A stretch of 64,000 bases of DNA from Hyphomicrobiales bacterium (GTDB lineage Bacteria; Pseudomonadota; Alphaproteobacteria; Rhizobiales; Beijerinckiaceae): assembly GCA_027489955.1 (NCBI GenBank), contig JAIXYZ010000004.1, positions 96,672 to 160,671 on the forward strand, given 5' to 3'. The translations under genes were made by a program, and so were the position numbers. The notes beneath the pieces are model-generated. The model saw only the letters and a program-made list of their open reading frames with translations, was not told the DNA's origin and searched no databases. Below are positions 19,792 to 29,115 of the stretch, in pieces (the stretch's first letter is position 1; every line of letters begins with the position of its first letter).

Positions 19792-21252
19792 TCAGAGCGG
19801 CGGGGCGGCGTCCGGCACGAGGATGCGGAACGTCGCGCCGCCTGCCCCGTCCTCGAGCTGGATCGCGCCGCCATGGAGCCGCACGAGCTCGGCGGCGATG
19901 GCGAGGCCGAGCCCGGTGCCGCCCGCCCGCGCGGCGCCCTGGAACGCCTCGAACAGGTTGGCCCGCGCCTTGGCGGGCAGGCCGGGACCGTTGTCGGAGA
20001 CGACGAGGACGGTCGCCGCGCCTTCCCGGCGGCCCGCGAGGAGGAGCGTGGGCTCGCCGTCGCTGGCGCCCGCCTGGGTCAGCGCCTGGACGGCGTTGCG
20101 GCCCAGATTGAGCAGGACCCGGGCCATCTGGTCGGGATCGGCGTCCACGGTCAGGCCCTCCGCGATGTCGGTGCGGAACCGGACGGGGCCGCCGTCCTCC
20201 AGCCCCAGGGCAACGCGCAGGTCCTCGGCGAGGGCGGCGACGGACAGAGGGCGGCGCTGGGGCAGCGGCTCGGCGGCGCGCCCGTAGGACAGGGTCGCCT
20301 GGCAGAAGCCGATGGCGCGGTCGAGCGTGGCGATGAGGCGCGGTGCAAAGCGCCGTGCGGCCGGATCGTCCACCTCCGACAGCCGGTCGGACATGAGCTG
20401 GGCGGCGGCTAGCATGTTGCGCAGGTCGTGGTTGATCTTGCTGACGGCGAGGCCGAGGGCGGCCAGGTGCTTCTTCTGGCGCAGCTCCGTGGCGAGGGTC
20501 GCCTGCATGCGGGCGATGGCGCGCTCGGCGAGGCCGATCTCGTCGTCGCGGGCGGACGGGGCGATGATGCGGCTCGCATCCTCCGGGTCGCGCTCGAATG
20601 CCGTGACACCGGCCGCCATGCGCCGGACGGGGCGCACGATCATGAGGTGCAGCGCCAGGTAGACGAGGCCCGCCGTGATGGCGGAGATGATCAGCGACAG
20701 GACGAGGATGTTGCGCGAGAAGACCAGCATCGCGGCGCGCAGCGGCCCCTCGTCGATGACGAGCTCCACGAAGGACGCGTCGCCCGCCCCGGGCCCGCCG
20801 ACCACGCGGATGGGATCGGCATGCGCGCCGGCAACGAGGAGGACGAGCGCGTCCCAGATCAGCTCGAGGGGCGACGCCTCGCGCAGGTCGACAGTGCGGC
20901 TGACCTCCGGCGGCATGGGCGAGGCGCTGAGGAGCTGGCGCGAGCCCTGGACCTTCACCGCCACCGCCCGCGCGCCGATGCCCTGGAGCAGCCGGGGCAC
21001 GAGGTCCGGCGGGATGAGACCTTCCGGGGACGCCTCGACGACGAGGGCGGCCGTCTGGGCCGCGACCAGCCGGTCATTGAGCCAGTTGCGCCGGAAATTG
21101 GCGATGGAGGGCACGTAGATCAGCACCTCCGCCAGCATGACGAAGCCGATCGTGAGCAGGAGCAGCCGCCCGGACAGGCCGATGCGCCCCTCGGGGCGGG
21201 GCGGCTCGCCCGCTCCGGCCGCGAGCGAAGCGGAGCCGGAATCGCTCCTCAT
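19792..21252 (-). CDS. Sensor histidine kinase, orphan
   Basis: Membrane histidine kinase of 486 aa, ATG at 21252 overlapping the upstream flavoprotein stop codon by 4 bp. Two TM helices (about 28-50 and 182-206) enclose a periplasmic sensing domain of about 130 residues; a HAMP-like linker follows, then the phosphoacceptor motif in SKINHDLRNML (His275), and a HATPase domain with NLGRNAVQA, DNGPGLP and GTGLGLAIA. The HDLRN phosphoacceptor motif belongs to a less common HisKA subgroup. No response regulator gene lies nearby. Cotranscription with a MerA-like flavoprotein and a TVP38 protein suggests it may sense redox or envelope state (inference). Confidence 0.88.
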   Translation of the reverse strand: MRSDSGSASLAAGAGEPPRPEGRIGLSGRLLLLTIGFVMLAEVLIYVPSIANFRRNWLNDRLVAAQTAALVVEASPEGLIPPDLVPRLLQGIGARAVAVKVQGSRQLLSASPMPPEVSRTVDLREASPLELIWDALVLLVAGAHADPIRVVGGPGAGDASFVELVIDEGPLRAAMLVFSRNILVLSLIISAITAGLVYLALHLMIVRPVRRMAAGVTAFERDPEDASRIIAPSARDDEIGLAERAIARMQATLATELRQKKHLAALGLAVSKINHDLRNMLAAAQLMSDRLSEVDDPAARRFAPRLIATLDRAIGFCQATLSYGRAAEPLPQRRPLSVAALAEDLRVALGLEDGGPVRFRTDIAEGLTVDADPDQMARVLLNLGRNAVQALTQAGASDGEPTLLLAGRREGAATVLVVSDNGPGLPAKARANLFEAFQGAARAGGTGLGLAIAAELVRLHGGAIQLEDGAGGATFRILVPDAAPPL

Positions 21253-22700
21253 CCCAGCCGCCTCAGGAGGCCGATCAGGCGGCGTATCCAGGGGTTGGCC
21301 GTCAGCGGCTGCATGTCGGCGATGGCCGCGCGCTTGCCCGCCTCCGAGAGGGTGGGATAGGCGACGACGTAGGACGCCATCGCCGAGAGCTTGAGGCCCT
21401 GGTCGATCGCCATGGTCCAGGGCGCGATCAGCTCCCCGGCGCGGGCGCCCACGATGTGGGCCCCCAGGATGCGCCCCTTGCGGTCCATGACGATCTTGAC
21501 GTGGCCGACGGTCTCGCGCCCCGCCTGGGCGCGGTCGTTCTCGGAGAAGGGCCAGCGCGCGATGCGCACCCGCCCGTGGCGCTCGCGCGCCTCCCCTTCG
21601 GTCAGGCCGACGGCGGCGAGCTCCGGCTCTGTATAGAGCGCGCGCGGGATGGCGGCGGCATCGACCCGGGCGGGCAGGCGGAACAGGGCGGAGCGGATGA
21701 CGAGCCCCGCATGGGCATTGGCGACATGGGTGAGGCGTGGACCCGCGACGGCCGCCGACGCGCAGTCGCCGATGGCATAGACGCGGCGGTTGGCGGTGCG
21801 AAGGCCGCGGTCCACCGCGATGCCGTCCTGTCCGGCGCGGATGCCGGCGGCCTCCAGGCCCAGGTCCTCGGTGACCGGGACGCGGCCCGTCGCCACGAGG
21901 CAATGGGAGCCGTCCACGACGGTCTCGCCGCCCTCGCCGTCGTCCAGGACGACGCGCACTCCGCCGCGCCGCGGCTCGACCCGGACGATGCGCGCACCCT
22001 CGCGCAGGTCCACCCCCTCGCGCGCCAGGGCGGCGACGACGATGCGGGCCAGTTCCGGGTCCTCGTGCGGCAGGGCGGGACCGGCATCGATCACCGTGAC
22101 GGCGGCGCCGAGCCGGCGGTGCGCCTGGGCCAGTTCGAGGCCGACGGCGCCCGCGCCGATGACGACCAGATGTTCGATCTTGCGGCTGACCTCGAAGATC
22201 GTCTCGTTGGTCAGGCACTCGATCCGGTCGAGGCCCTGTATGGCGGGCATTGCGGGCCGCGAGCCGGTGGCCAGCACGAAGCGCCGGGCCTCGATGCGCA
22301 CGCCTCCGGCCTCCACGGCGCGGGGCGACACGAACCGCGCGGGGGCGCGGATCACCCGCACGCCCAGGGCCGTGAACCGCTCGACCGAGTCGTTGGGGGC
22401 GATGGCGGCGACGACGGACCGGACATGGTCGCGCACGCGGGCCATGTTCACCTGCGGCTCCGCGGGCGCGATGCCGAAGGGACCGGCGGTGCGGAAGGCC
22501 TCGGCCCGCGCGCCGGCGGCGATGAGCGCCTTGGACGGCACGCAGCCGACATTCAGGCAGTCGCCGCCCATCTCGCCCTTCTCGACCAGCACGACGGGCA
22601 CGCCGAACATCGCCGCCGCCGCGGCGACGGACAGGCCGGCCGAACCGGCGCCGATGACGCACAGGTCTGGCTTCAGGACGGGCGGGGCTGGATCGGCCAT
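21249..22700 (-). CDS. MerA/dihydrolipoamide-dehydrogenase-like FAD disulfide oxidoreductase
   Basis: Class I pyridine nucleotide-disulfide oxidoreductase, 483 aa from the ATG at 22700 (in-frame starts also at 22730 ATG and 22739 TTG; none has a clear ribosome site). FAD site VIGAGSAG (15-22), redox-active pair CLNVGC (Cys48, Cys53), NAD(P)H site VVIGAGAVGLELAQ, and second FAD motif AIGDCA are intact. The C-terminal catalytic His of lipoamide dehydrogenase/glutathione reductase is replaced: the region reads AYPTLSEAG (about 447-455). MerA also has a Tyr near this point, but MerA's C-terminal Cys pair is absent here. Neighbours (TVP38 upstream, kinase downstream) form one operon. The true acceptor is unknown. 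Confidence 0.85.
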   Translation of the reverse strand: MADPAPPVLKPDLCVIGAGSAGLSVAAAAAMFGVPVVLVEKGEMGGDCLNVGCVPSKALIAAGARAEAFRTAGPFGIAPAEPQVNMARVRDHVRSVVAAIAPNDSVERFTALGVRVIRAPARFVSPRAVEAGGVRIEARRFVLATGSRPAMPAIQGLDRIECLTNETIFEVSRKIEHLVVIGAGAVGLELAQAHRRLGAAVTVIDAGPALPHEDPELARIVVAALAREGVDLREGARIVRVEPRRGGVRVVLDDGEGGETVVDGSHCLVATGRVPVTEDLGLEAAGIRAGQDGIAVDRGLRTANRRVYAIGDCASAAVAGPRLTHVANAHAGLVIRSALFRLPARVDAAAIPRALYTEPELAAVGLTEGEARERHGRVRIARWPFSENDRAQAGRETVGHVKIVMDRKGRILGAHIVGARAGELIAPWTMAIDQGLKLSAMASYVVAYPTLSEAGKRAAIADMQPLTANPWIRRLIGLLRRLG

Positions 22701-22742
22701 GGAGGAAGCGCGTCTCTCGGCGTCGGGCATAGTGAGCAAGGA

Positions 22743-23552
22743 CTAGGGCAGGCGGCGGCCGCCGTCGAGGCCGGACAGGCGGCGGCCGGCCCAGCGCCGC
22801 ACCGCGATGGGCAGCAGCGCGACGAGGCCGAGGCCCGCCATTGCCGCCATCAGGCCCGGCGTCAGCAGGGACTTGACCGACAGGCGCAGGCGGCACCCCT
22901 CGCGCCCCGCCGCGACGCAGGCCTCATAGGCCTCCTGATGGGCCGCCACCACGCTGTCGAGCCCCGCGCCGATCAGCGCGAAGGCGAAGGTGCCGGGCAG
23001 GATGCCGACGATCGTCGTGACCACATAGGTCCGCAGCGGCACGCCGGCGAGCGCGGGCGCCAGGTTGACGAGCCAGAACGGGAAGGCCGGCACCAGCCGC
23101 AGGAAGAGGAGATAGGACGCGGCGTCCGCGCGGAAGCCCGCCAGCAGGCGCTCCAGCCGGGGGCCGGCGCGCGCCGCGAGCGCATCGCCGAGCGCCGTCC
23201 GCGCCGCGAGGAAGACCAGGACCGCCCCGAGGGTCGCGGCACAAGCGGCCACCAGGCCGCCGACGAACCAGCCGAACAGGAACCCGCCCATCACGGTCAG
23301 GACCAGCGCGCCGGGAATGGAGAACGCGACGGCGGCGGCGTAGATCGCCGCGAACGCGGCAAGCGCCCGCCAGCCATGGGCGTCGACGAGCTCGCGCAGC
23401 TCCTCGCGGTGGCCGGCGAGTTCGGTGAGGCTGAGCTTGCGATGGAGGCCGAACCACAGGGCAAGCGCCGCCCCGGCCGCCAGCACCACGAAGGGCAGCA
23501 GGCGCGCGGCCTTGCCGAGCCATTCCGGACGCCTGCCCCTCAACCCGTTCAC
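22743..23552 (-). CDS. TVP38/TMEM64 (VTT/DedA-like) membrane protein
   Basis: 269-aa membrane protein with the SNARE-associated/VTT domain, GTG start at 23552. Helices flank the family motifs FSIPGALVLTVMGGFLFG and LRLVPAFPFWLVNLAPALAG; a late helix at about 230-250 closes the chain. Between them lies a stretch with two Cys (YEACVAAGREGC). The VTT family has been linked to lipid scrambling and envelope homeostasis in other bacteria. It is the first gene of the operon with the FAD oxidoreductase and histidine kinase; fusions or pairs of TVP38 with MerA-like flavoproteins occur in other bacteria. Confidence 0.86.
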   Translation of the reverse strand: MNGLRGRRPEWLGKAARLLPFVVLAAGAALALWFGLHRKLSLTELAGHREELRELVDAHGWRALAAFAAIYAAAVAFSIPGALVLTVMGGFLFGWFVGGLVAACAATLGAVLVFLAARTALGDALAARAGPRLERLLAGFRADAASYLLFLRLVPAFPFWLVNLAPALAGVPLRTYVVTTIVGILPGTFAFALIGAGLDSVVAAHQEAYEACVAAGREGCRLRLSVKSLLTPGLMAAMAGLGLVALLPIAVRRWAGRRLSGLDGGRRLP

Positions 23553-23660
23553 GCCCGTTCCCCGCTGCCCCGGCCCGGCGGACCATAGAGCGCCGCGTCC
23601 GGCGGCGCACCCGCCCCCGCCGGGGCGTCGCGGGCTCGTGATCGGGGACCCGCGTGCGCG

Positions 23661-23689
23661 TTGACTTTCACCCGACCATCCGCCATAAG
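23661..23689 (+). promoter_or_regulatory. Candidate sigma-70 promoter for rpmH-rnpA-yidC
   Basis: TTGACT (23661-23666), a 17-bp spacer and CATAAG (23684-23689) match a housekeeping promoter, leaving a leader of about 120 nt before rpmH. The 262-bp gap at 23553-23814 shows no gene. Confidence 0.5.
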
Positions 23690-23814
23690 CCGCCCCGAGT
23701 TCGGCTGCCCGCTCCGGCGGCGCCGTCCGGCGTTCCGGTCACCGGAAGCCGCCTTCAACGACACTGACGGGGTCGAGCGTTTCCGGCGCTCCCCATGTTT
23801 TACGGAGAACGGCC

Positions 23815-23949
23815 GTGAAGAGGACCTATCAACCGAGCAAGCTGGTGCGCAAGCGCCGCCACGGCTTCCGCGCCCGCATGGCGACCAAGGGCGGCCGCAA
23901 GGTCGTCGCCGCCCGCCGCGCTCACGGACGCAAGCGCCTTTCGGCGTAA
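23815..23949 (+). CDS. rpmH: 50S ribosomal protein L34
   Basis: 44-aa basic ribosomal protein, the full usual length for alphaproteobacterial L34. It reads [20 protein letters not shown], then [20 protein letters not shown] and RLSA. The GTG at 23815 has GGAG about 8 bp upstream. It heads the conserved rpmH-rnpA-yidC cluster. Confidence 0.97.
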   Translation: MKRTYQPSKLVRKRRHGFRARMATKGGRKVVAARRAHGRKRLSA

Positions 23950-24010
23950 TGTCCCGGCGCGTCCGGCGTCGGGCGGGTCCCGAATGCCGCGAGCGCGCGA
24001 GGGCTCCGTC

Positions 24011-24394
24011 ATGATCGGCCGGTTGACCAAACGGTCAGAATTCGTCGCGGCGGCCTCGGGCCGCCGCTTTCGTACGCCCCGCATCACGATGCAGGCGCTC
24101 GCCCGTCCCGATGCCGAGGCCCCGGCCCGCGTCGGCCTGACGGTGACGCGCAAGGAAGGCGGTTCGGTCGAGCGCAACCGCATCCGCCGGCGCCTGCGCG
24201 CCGCGATCCGCGCCCAGGCCGCCCATGCGCCGGCCGGCCGCGACCTCGTCTTCATCGGCCGCCGCGACGTTTTGACGGTGGCCTTCCCCGTGCTTCTCGA
24301 CGATATCCAGCGGGCTCTCGCGGCCGCCCGCGCCGCGAAGGCCCCGTCCCACCGCGACCCCGCCGTTCCGGGGTCCGCCGCAGCCCAGGCGTGA
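24011..24394 (+). CDS. rnpA: Ribonuclease P protein component
   Basis: Protein subunit of RNase P, which matures tRNA 5' ends with the rnpB RNA; 127 aa from the ATG at 24011. The family start [20 protein letters not shown] and the RNA-binding RNR motif ([15 protein letters not shown], about residues 56-70) are present. The C-terminal 25 residues are an Ala/Pro-rich tail. It sits 61 bp after rpmH and 7 bp before yidC. An in-frame ATG at 23984 would add nine residues and has no supporting motif. Confidence 0.95.
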   Translation: MIGRLTKRSEFVAAASGRRFRTPRITMQALARPDAEAPARVGLTVTRKEGGSVERNRIRRRLRAAIRAQAAHAPAGRDLVFIGRRDVLTVAFPVLLDDIQRALAAARAAKAPSHRDPAVPGSAAAQA

Positions 24395-24401
24395 CGCGTC
24401 C

Positions 24402-26252
24402 ATGACCAGCGACAACAAGAACATGCTCCTCGCCATCGCCCTCTCGGTGATCGTGCTGGTGGGCTGGAACTATTTCTACGCGGTCCCGGAGGCCCAGCGC
24501 GCGCGCCAGCAGGCCCAGAGCCAGCAGGTGCAGGGCCAGCAGGCGCAGCCCGGAGCCGTGCAGACGGCGCCGGGCTCGGTGCCCGCCGGCTCGTCGACGC
24601 TGCCGCAGCCGAGCGGCGCGGAAGCGGTCACGGCGCCGGGGACCGCCCCCGCCGCGGTGGCGCAGACGCGCGAGGGCGCCATCGCGGCGAGCCCCCGCAT
24701 CGTCATCGACACGCCCAAGATCGCCGGGTCGCTGTCGCTGAAGGGCGGGCGCATCGACGACATTTCGCTGAAGGGCTACCGCGAGACGGTCGACCCGCGC
24801 AGCTCCAACATCGTGCTGTTCTCGCCCTCCGGCGGGCCCAATGCCTATTTCGCCGAATTCGGCTGGGTCGCGGCCGCCGCAGGGACCGCCCTGCCGACGG
24901 CCGACACGGTCTGGACCGCCGACCGGGACCGCCTGACGGCCGAGGCGCCGGTGACGCTGACCTGGTCCAACGGCCAGGGCCTGACGTTCAAGCGGCAGAT
25001 CGCCGTCGACGACACCGCCATGTTCACCGTGACGGACAGCGTGGAGAACACGTCCCAGGCCGCGGCGACGCTGTTCCACTACGGACGCGTGTTCCGCGAG
25101 GGCAAGCCGGTCACGCAGGGCTATTACATCCTCCACGAGGGCCTGATCGGCGTGCTGGGCGACAAGGGCCTCCAGGAGATCACCTACGACAAGCTGGACA
25201 AGGACGCCGAGCCCACGGCCAACGGCCGCGGCAAGCTCTGGCGCGGGGTGACCGGCGGCTTCGTCGGCATCACCGACAAGTACTGGGCCGCCGCGCTCGT
25301 GCCCGACCAGGCCGCCCCGTTCGACGGCCGGTTCTCCACCAATGCCGGCAACGGACCGCGCTTCTACCAGGCCGACGTGCTCGGCCCGGGCCAGTCCCTG
25401 GCCGCCGGCGCGACCGTCCAGGCCACGACGCGCCTGTTCGCGGGCGCCAAGGAGGTCTCGGCGATCGACGGCTACAAGGACGCCTTCGGCATCAAGAACT
25501 TCGACCTGATGATCGACTGGGGATGGTTCTACTTCATCACCAAGCCGATGTTCTGGCTCATCGACCACTCGTACCGGCTGGTGGGCAATTTCGGCATCGC
25601 GATCCTGATCGTGACCGTGATCATCAAGGCGCTGTTCTTCCCGCTCGCCAACAAGTCCTACGCCTCGATGGCGAAGATGAAGGCGGTGCAGCCGGAGATG
25701 CTCGCGATCCGCGACCGCTACGCCGACGACAAGGTGAAGCAGCAGCAGGAGCTGATGGCGCTCTACAAGAAGGAGAAGATCAATCCGGTGGCGGGCTGCT
25801 GGCCGGTCCTGCTGCAGATCCCGGTCTTCTTCGCGCTCTACAAGGTGCTGTTCATCACCATCGAGATGCGTCACGCGCCGTTCTACGGCTGGATCCGCGA
25901 CCTGGCGGCGCCGGATCCGACCTCGATCTTCAACCTGTTCGGGCTCCTGCCCTTCGCCGTGCCGGCCTTCCTGCTGATCGGCGTGTGGCCCATCCTGATG
26001 GGCATCACGATGTTCGTTCAGATGAAGATGAACCCGGAGCCGACGGACCCGATCCAGAAGACGATGTTCACCTGGATGCCCATCGTCTTCACCTTCATGC
26101 TGGCCTCGTTCCCCGCGGGCCTGGTGATCTACTGGACCTGGAACAATCTGCTGTCGATCACTCAGCAATGGTTCATCATGAAGAAAAATGGCGTCAAGGT
26201 TGAGCTGTTCGACAACCTGAAGGGCATGTTCGGCCGCAAGGCCGGCGCCTAA
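24402..26252 (+). CDS. yidC: Membrane protein insertase YidC
   Basis: 616-aa Oxa1/YidC insertase. TM1 (about residues 8-22) is followed by a Gln/Ala/Pro-rich linker (30-75), the large periplasmic beta-supersandwich domain (about 85-355) and the five-helix 60KD_IMP core from residue 375 ([20 protein letters not shown]), with the conserved cytoplasmic loop [19 protein letters not shown]. It inserts membrane proteins alone and with SecYEG, including F0 subunit c, encoded in this window. It is preceded by rnpA (7 bp) and followed by a terminator; no yidD is seen between. Confidence 0.97.
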   Translation: MTSDNKNMLLAIALSVIVLVGWNYFYAVPEAQRARQQAQSQQVQGQQAQPGAVQTAPGSVPAGSSTLPQPSGAEAVTAPGTAPAAVAQTREGAIAASPRIVIDTPKIAGSLSLKGGRIDDISLKGYRETVDPRSSNIVLFSPSGGPNAYFAEFGWVAAAAGTALPTADTVWTADRDRLTAEAPVTLTWSNGQGLTFKRQIAVDDTAMFTVTDSVENTSQAAATLFHYGRVFREGKPVTQGYYILHEGLIGVLGDKGLQEITYDKLDKDAEPTANGRGKLWRGVTGGFVGITDKYWAAALVPDQAAPFDGRFSTNAGNGPRFYQADVLGPGQSLAAGATVQATTRLFAGAKEVSAIDGYKDAFGIKNFDLMIDWGWFYFITKPMFWLIDHSYRLVGNFGIAILIVTVIIKALFFPLANKSYASMAKMKAVQPEMLAIRDRYADDKVKQQQELMALYKKEKINPVAGCWPVLLQIPVFFALYKVLFITIEMRHAPFYGWIRDLAAPDPTSIFNLFGLLPFAVPAFLLIGVWPILMGITMFVQMKMNPEPTDPIQKTMFTWMPIVFTFMLASFPAGLVIYWTWNNLLSITQQWFIMKKNGVKVELFDNLKGMFGRKAGA

Positions 26253-26279
26253 GATACGTCATTCGCCAGACCAGACCGG

Positions 26280-26315
26280 ACGCCCGGCCCATGGCCGGGC
26301 GTTCTGCTTTTTGGC
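26280..26315 (+). terminator. Intrinsic terminator after yidC
   Basis: A perfect 10-bp stem (ACGCCCGGCC / GGCCGGGCGT) with a 3-base CAT loop and a TTCTGCTTTTT tail, starting 27 bp after the yidC stop codon. Confidence 0.88.
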
Positions 26316-26347
26316 GGGCCCGCATTCCCGACGCACCATTTCGGACC

Positions 26348-27004
26348 ATGCCCTTGAATCCTGTTGTTCCGGGACCCGATCCCGACGCCGTCCACCCGCT
26401 TCCCGACCTGCCCCGGGTCGTCTTCCTCAAGCCCCTGGCCGCAGGGCGCGGCAATGTCTCCGCCGGGCGGTACAGCTATTACGACGACGGGGACGCGCCC
26501 GAGCGGTTCTTCGACCGGCAGGTGCTCTACCATTTCGACTTCGTCGGTGACCGGCTGGACATCGGCAGCTTCTGCGCGTTCGCCACCGGCACCACCTTCG
26601 TCATGAACGGCGCCAACCACGCCATGGACGGCTTCTCCACCTATCCGTTCGGCATTTTCGGGCAGGGATGGGACGGCGGGGCGCCGCAATCGGCCTCGCG
26701 CGGGGACACGCTCGTCGGCCACGACGTGTGGATCGGGCGGGACGCCACGATCATGCCCGGCGTCACGATCGGGGACGGGGCCATCGTCGCCGCCAAGGCG
26801 GTGGTGTCCCGGGACGTTCCGCCCTACGCGGTAGTGGCCGGCAATCCCGCCCGGATCGTCAAGATGCGCTTCCGCGACAGCGTGGTGGAGGAATTGCTGC
26901 GGCTGGCCTGGTGGACCTGGCCGGCCGCGACCATCGCCGGCAACCTGGACGCGATCCGCGGCGCGGATATCGACGCCTTGAAGCGGGCGGCTGAAGCGGG
27001 CTAA
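26348..27004 (+). CDS. Hexapeptide-repeat acetyltransferase (CatB/Vat xenobiotic acetyltransferase family)
   Basis: 218-aa left-handed beta-helix acyltransferase, close in size to type B chloramphenicol and streptogramin acetyltransferases (about 210 aa). Landmarks are GRYSYYDD near residue 38, [20 protein letters not shown] (the His is the family catalytic base), [20 protein letters not shown] and the end motif [15 protein letters not shown]. Start chosen at the ATG 26348 after the yidC terminator, so it is transcribed separately from yidC; engB follows 9 bp later. Whether it acts on an antibiotic or an endogenous sugar or amine is not decidable from sequence. Confidence 0.88.
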   Translation: MPLNPVVPGPDPDAVHPLPDLPRVVFLKPLAAGRGNVSAGRYSYYDDGDAPERFFDRQVLYHFDFVGDRLDIGSFCAFATGTTFVMNGANHAMDGFSTYPFGIFGQGWDGGAPQSASRGDTLVGHDVWIGRDATIMPGVTIGDGAIVAAKAVVSRDVPPYAVVAGNPARIVKMRFRDSVVEELLRLAWWTWPAATIAGNLDAIRGADIDALKRAAEAG

Positions 27005-27013
27005 GGCTGGCCC

Positions 27014-27685
27014 ATGACCGAGAGCCCGATACCGGCCGACCCCGACGACATCGAGACCGGCCGGAAGCTGTTCGCCGGCGAGGCGACGTTCCTGCGCGGC
27101 GCCGCCGACCTGGACGGCCTGCCGCCGATGAAGGGGATCGAGATCGCCTTCGCCGGGCGGTCCAATGTCGGCAAGTCGAGCCTCGTCAACGGGCTCACCG
27201 GCCGGAAGGCGCTGGCCCGCACGTCGAACACGCCGGGCCGCACGCAGGAACTGAATTTCTTCGACATCGGCGGGGCCTTCACCCTCGTCGACATGCCGGG
27301 CTACGGCTACGCCGCCGCGCCCGAGGCCAAGGTCAAGGCGTGGACGCAGCTCATCAAGGCGTATCTGCGGGGCCGCTCCAACCTGGCGCGGGTCTACGTG
27401 CTGGTGGATTCCCGGCACGGGCTGAAGGCGGTCGACATGACGATCCTCGACATGCTCGACGAGACCGCCGTGTCCTACCAGATCGTGCTGACCAAGGCCG
27501 ATTCGGTGAAGGCGACGGCGCTGGAGGCGGTGCACAAGGCGACGGTGGCGGCCCTGGCGCGGCGGCCTGCGGCCTTCCCCATCGTCGCCATCACCGCGAG
27601 CCGGACGGGGCTCGGCATGCCGGAATTGCGGGCCGCCATCGTGCGGCTCCTGGCCGAGCGCGCCCCGCCGGTCCGGTCCGCATGA
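27014..27685 (+). CDS. engB: Ribosome biogenesis GTP-binding protein EngB (YsxC/YihA)
   Basis: 223-aa GTPase needed for 50S subunit assembly. G1 GRSNVGKSSL, G2 NTPGRTQELNFF, G3 DMPGYGYA and G4 TKAD are in order, with a 40-residue N-terminal lead (residues 1-40) typical of EngB. It follows the acetyltransferase by 9 bp and precedes a DUF423 gene by 28 bp. Confidence 0.95.
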   Translation: MTESPIPADPDDIETGRKLFAGEATFLRGAADLDGLPPMKGIEIAFAGRSNVGKSSLVNGLTGRKALARTSNTPGRTQELNFFDIGGAFTLVDMPGYGYAAAPEAKVKAWTQLIKAYLRGRSNLARVYVLVDSRHGLKAVDMTILDMLDETAVSYQIVLTKADSVKATALEAVHKATVAALARRPAAFPIVAITASRTGLGMPELRAAIVRLLAERAPPVRSA

Positions 27686-27713
27686 CGGCCGGCGGATCCA
27701 AGGGAGCATCGCC

Positions 27714-28088
27714 ATGGGCCTGATCGACCGGCTGATCCTCATCCTCGCCGCCTTCGCGGGGCTGGCGGGAGTGGGCCTGTCCGCCTGGGCGGCGCATGCG
27801 GGCGGCGGTGCGGCCCTCGCCAGCGCGGCCAACATGGCCCTGTTCCATGCGCCCGCCATCGCGCTGGTTGCCCTGTGCGCCGCGCTCAACGCCACCAACC
27901 GGCTGCTCTCGCGGCTGGCGGCGGCGGCCTTCGTGCTGGGCCTCATCCTGTTCGTGGGAGCGATCGCGCTCCCGGCGCTCGCCCGCGTGCGCCTGCCGCT
28001 GCCCAACGCCGCGCCGGCGGGCGGCATGGCGCTGATGGCTGGCTGGGCGCTCTTTGCGCTCGCGGCGCTGCTGAAGCGGCGGCGCTGA
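27714..28088 (+). CDS. DUF423 small membrane protein
   Basis: 124-aa protein with four hydrophobic helices, matching the DUF423 (YgdD-like) family in size and in the helix-1 to helix-2 motif [17 protein letters not shown] and the [11 protein letters not shown] segment. AGGGAG lies 8 bp before the ATG. Function of the family is unknown. It shares a strand and close spacing with engB. Confidence 0.8.
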   Translation: MGLIDRLILILAAFAGLAGVGLSAWAAHAGGGAALASAANMALFHAPAIALVALCAALNATNRLLSRLAAAAFVLGLILFVGAIALPALARVRLPLPNAAPAGGMALMAGWALFALAALLKRRR

Positions 28089-28224
28089 CGGGCTCCCCCA
28101 CGCCGGCGACCCGGTCCGAGCGGCTTCTATCCGGATAGCCCTGATCAGGACTTGCCGAATTCGCCGCTTCCTGCCCCGCCGCCGATCCGCTAGAAGCACC
28201 GCGCCGCCGAGGGAGCTCCAGCCG

Positions 28225-29115
28225 ATGCCCAACCTGCCCGACGTCCACACCCAGGCCGAGATCCTCGTCCAGGCCCTGCCGCACATGCAGCGCTACGACC
28301 AGGAGGTCGTCGTGATCAAGTATGGCGGCCACGCCATGGGCAACCCGGCGGCCGCCGAAGACTTCGCCGAGGACGTGGTGCTGCTGGAGCAGTCCGGCCT
28401 CAAGCCGATCGTGGTGCATGGCGGGGGGCCGCAGATCGGGCGGATGCTCGACAAGCTCGGCATCAAGTCCGAATTCCGGGACGGCCTGCGCGTCACCGAC
28501 GCGGCGACCGTCGAGGTCGTCGAGATGGTCCTGGCGGGCTCGCTGAACAAACAGATCGTCGGCTGGATCTCCGCCGAGGGCGGACGGGCGATCGGCCTGT
28601 GCGGCAAGGACGGCAACATGGTGACAGCGCAGCGTGTCACCCGCACGGTCGTCGACCCCGATTCCAAGATCGAGCAGGTCCTGGACCTCGGCTTCGTCGG
28701 CGAGCCCAAGCGGGTCAACCGCGACGTGCTCGACGCCGTGCTGAAGGCCGATCTCATCCCCGTCCTGGCGCCCGTCGCCTCGGGCGAGGACAACCAGACG
28801 TTCAACGTCAACGCCGACACCTTCGCGGGGGCCATCGCCGGTGCGATGCAGGCCAAGCGCCTCCTTCTGCTCACCGACGTGCCGGGCGTCCTGGATCGCG
28901 ACAAGAAGCTGATCCAGGAGCTGACGATCGAGGAATGCCGCCGGCTGATCGCGGACGGCACGATCACGGGCGGCATGATCCCGAAGGTCGAGACCTGCAT
29001 CTACGCGCTGGAGCAGGGCGTCGAGGCGGTCGTCATCCTGGACGGCAAGGTGCCGCATGCGGTGCTGCTGGAGCTGTTCACCGACCACGGCGCCGGAACG
29101 CTGATCAAGCGGTGA
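28225..29115 (+). CDS. argB: Acetylglutamate kinase
   Basis: 296-aa amino acid kinase phosphorylating N-acetylglutamate in arginine synthesis. [13 protein letters not shown] is the N-terminal glycine-rich phosphate loop, [10 protein letters not shown] the substrate loop, and the C-terminal part shows [26 protein letters not shown] and [10 protein letters not shown], which form the ATP and acetylglutamate sites. An N-terminal helix before residue 25 is that of the arginine-feedback-sensitive hexameric form. GGGAG precedes the ATG by 8 bp. Its stop codon overlaps the HAD-phosphatase GTG start by 4 bp. Confidence 0.97.
   Translation: MPNLPDVHTQAEILVQALPHMQRYDQEVVVIKYGGHAMGNPAAAEDFAEDVVLLEQSGLKPIVVHGGGPQIGRMLDKLGIKSEFRDGLRVTDAATVEVVEMVLAGSLNKQIVGWISAEGGRAIGLCGKDGNMVTAQRVTRTVVDPDSKIEQVLDLGFVGEPKRVNRDVLDAVLKADLIPVLAPVASGEDNQTFNVNADTFAGAIAGAMQAKRLLLLTDVPGVLDRDKKLIQELTIEECRRLIADGTITGGMIPKVETCIYALEQGVEAVVILDGKVPHAVLLELFTDHGAGTLIKR

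Noticed and set aside
21456..23588. 710-codon open frame on the plus strand over the MerA-like and TVP38 genes
   Set aside because: Antisense shadow without any recognisable domain; the minus-strand genes have full family motifs.
23553..23814. Replication origin beside rpmH
   Set aside because: rpmH-rnpA often lies near oriC, but no DnaA-box cluster, AT-rich unwinding stretch or dnaA gene is visible here.
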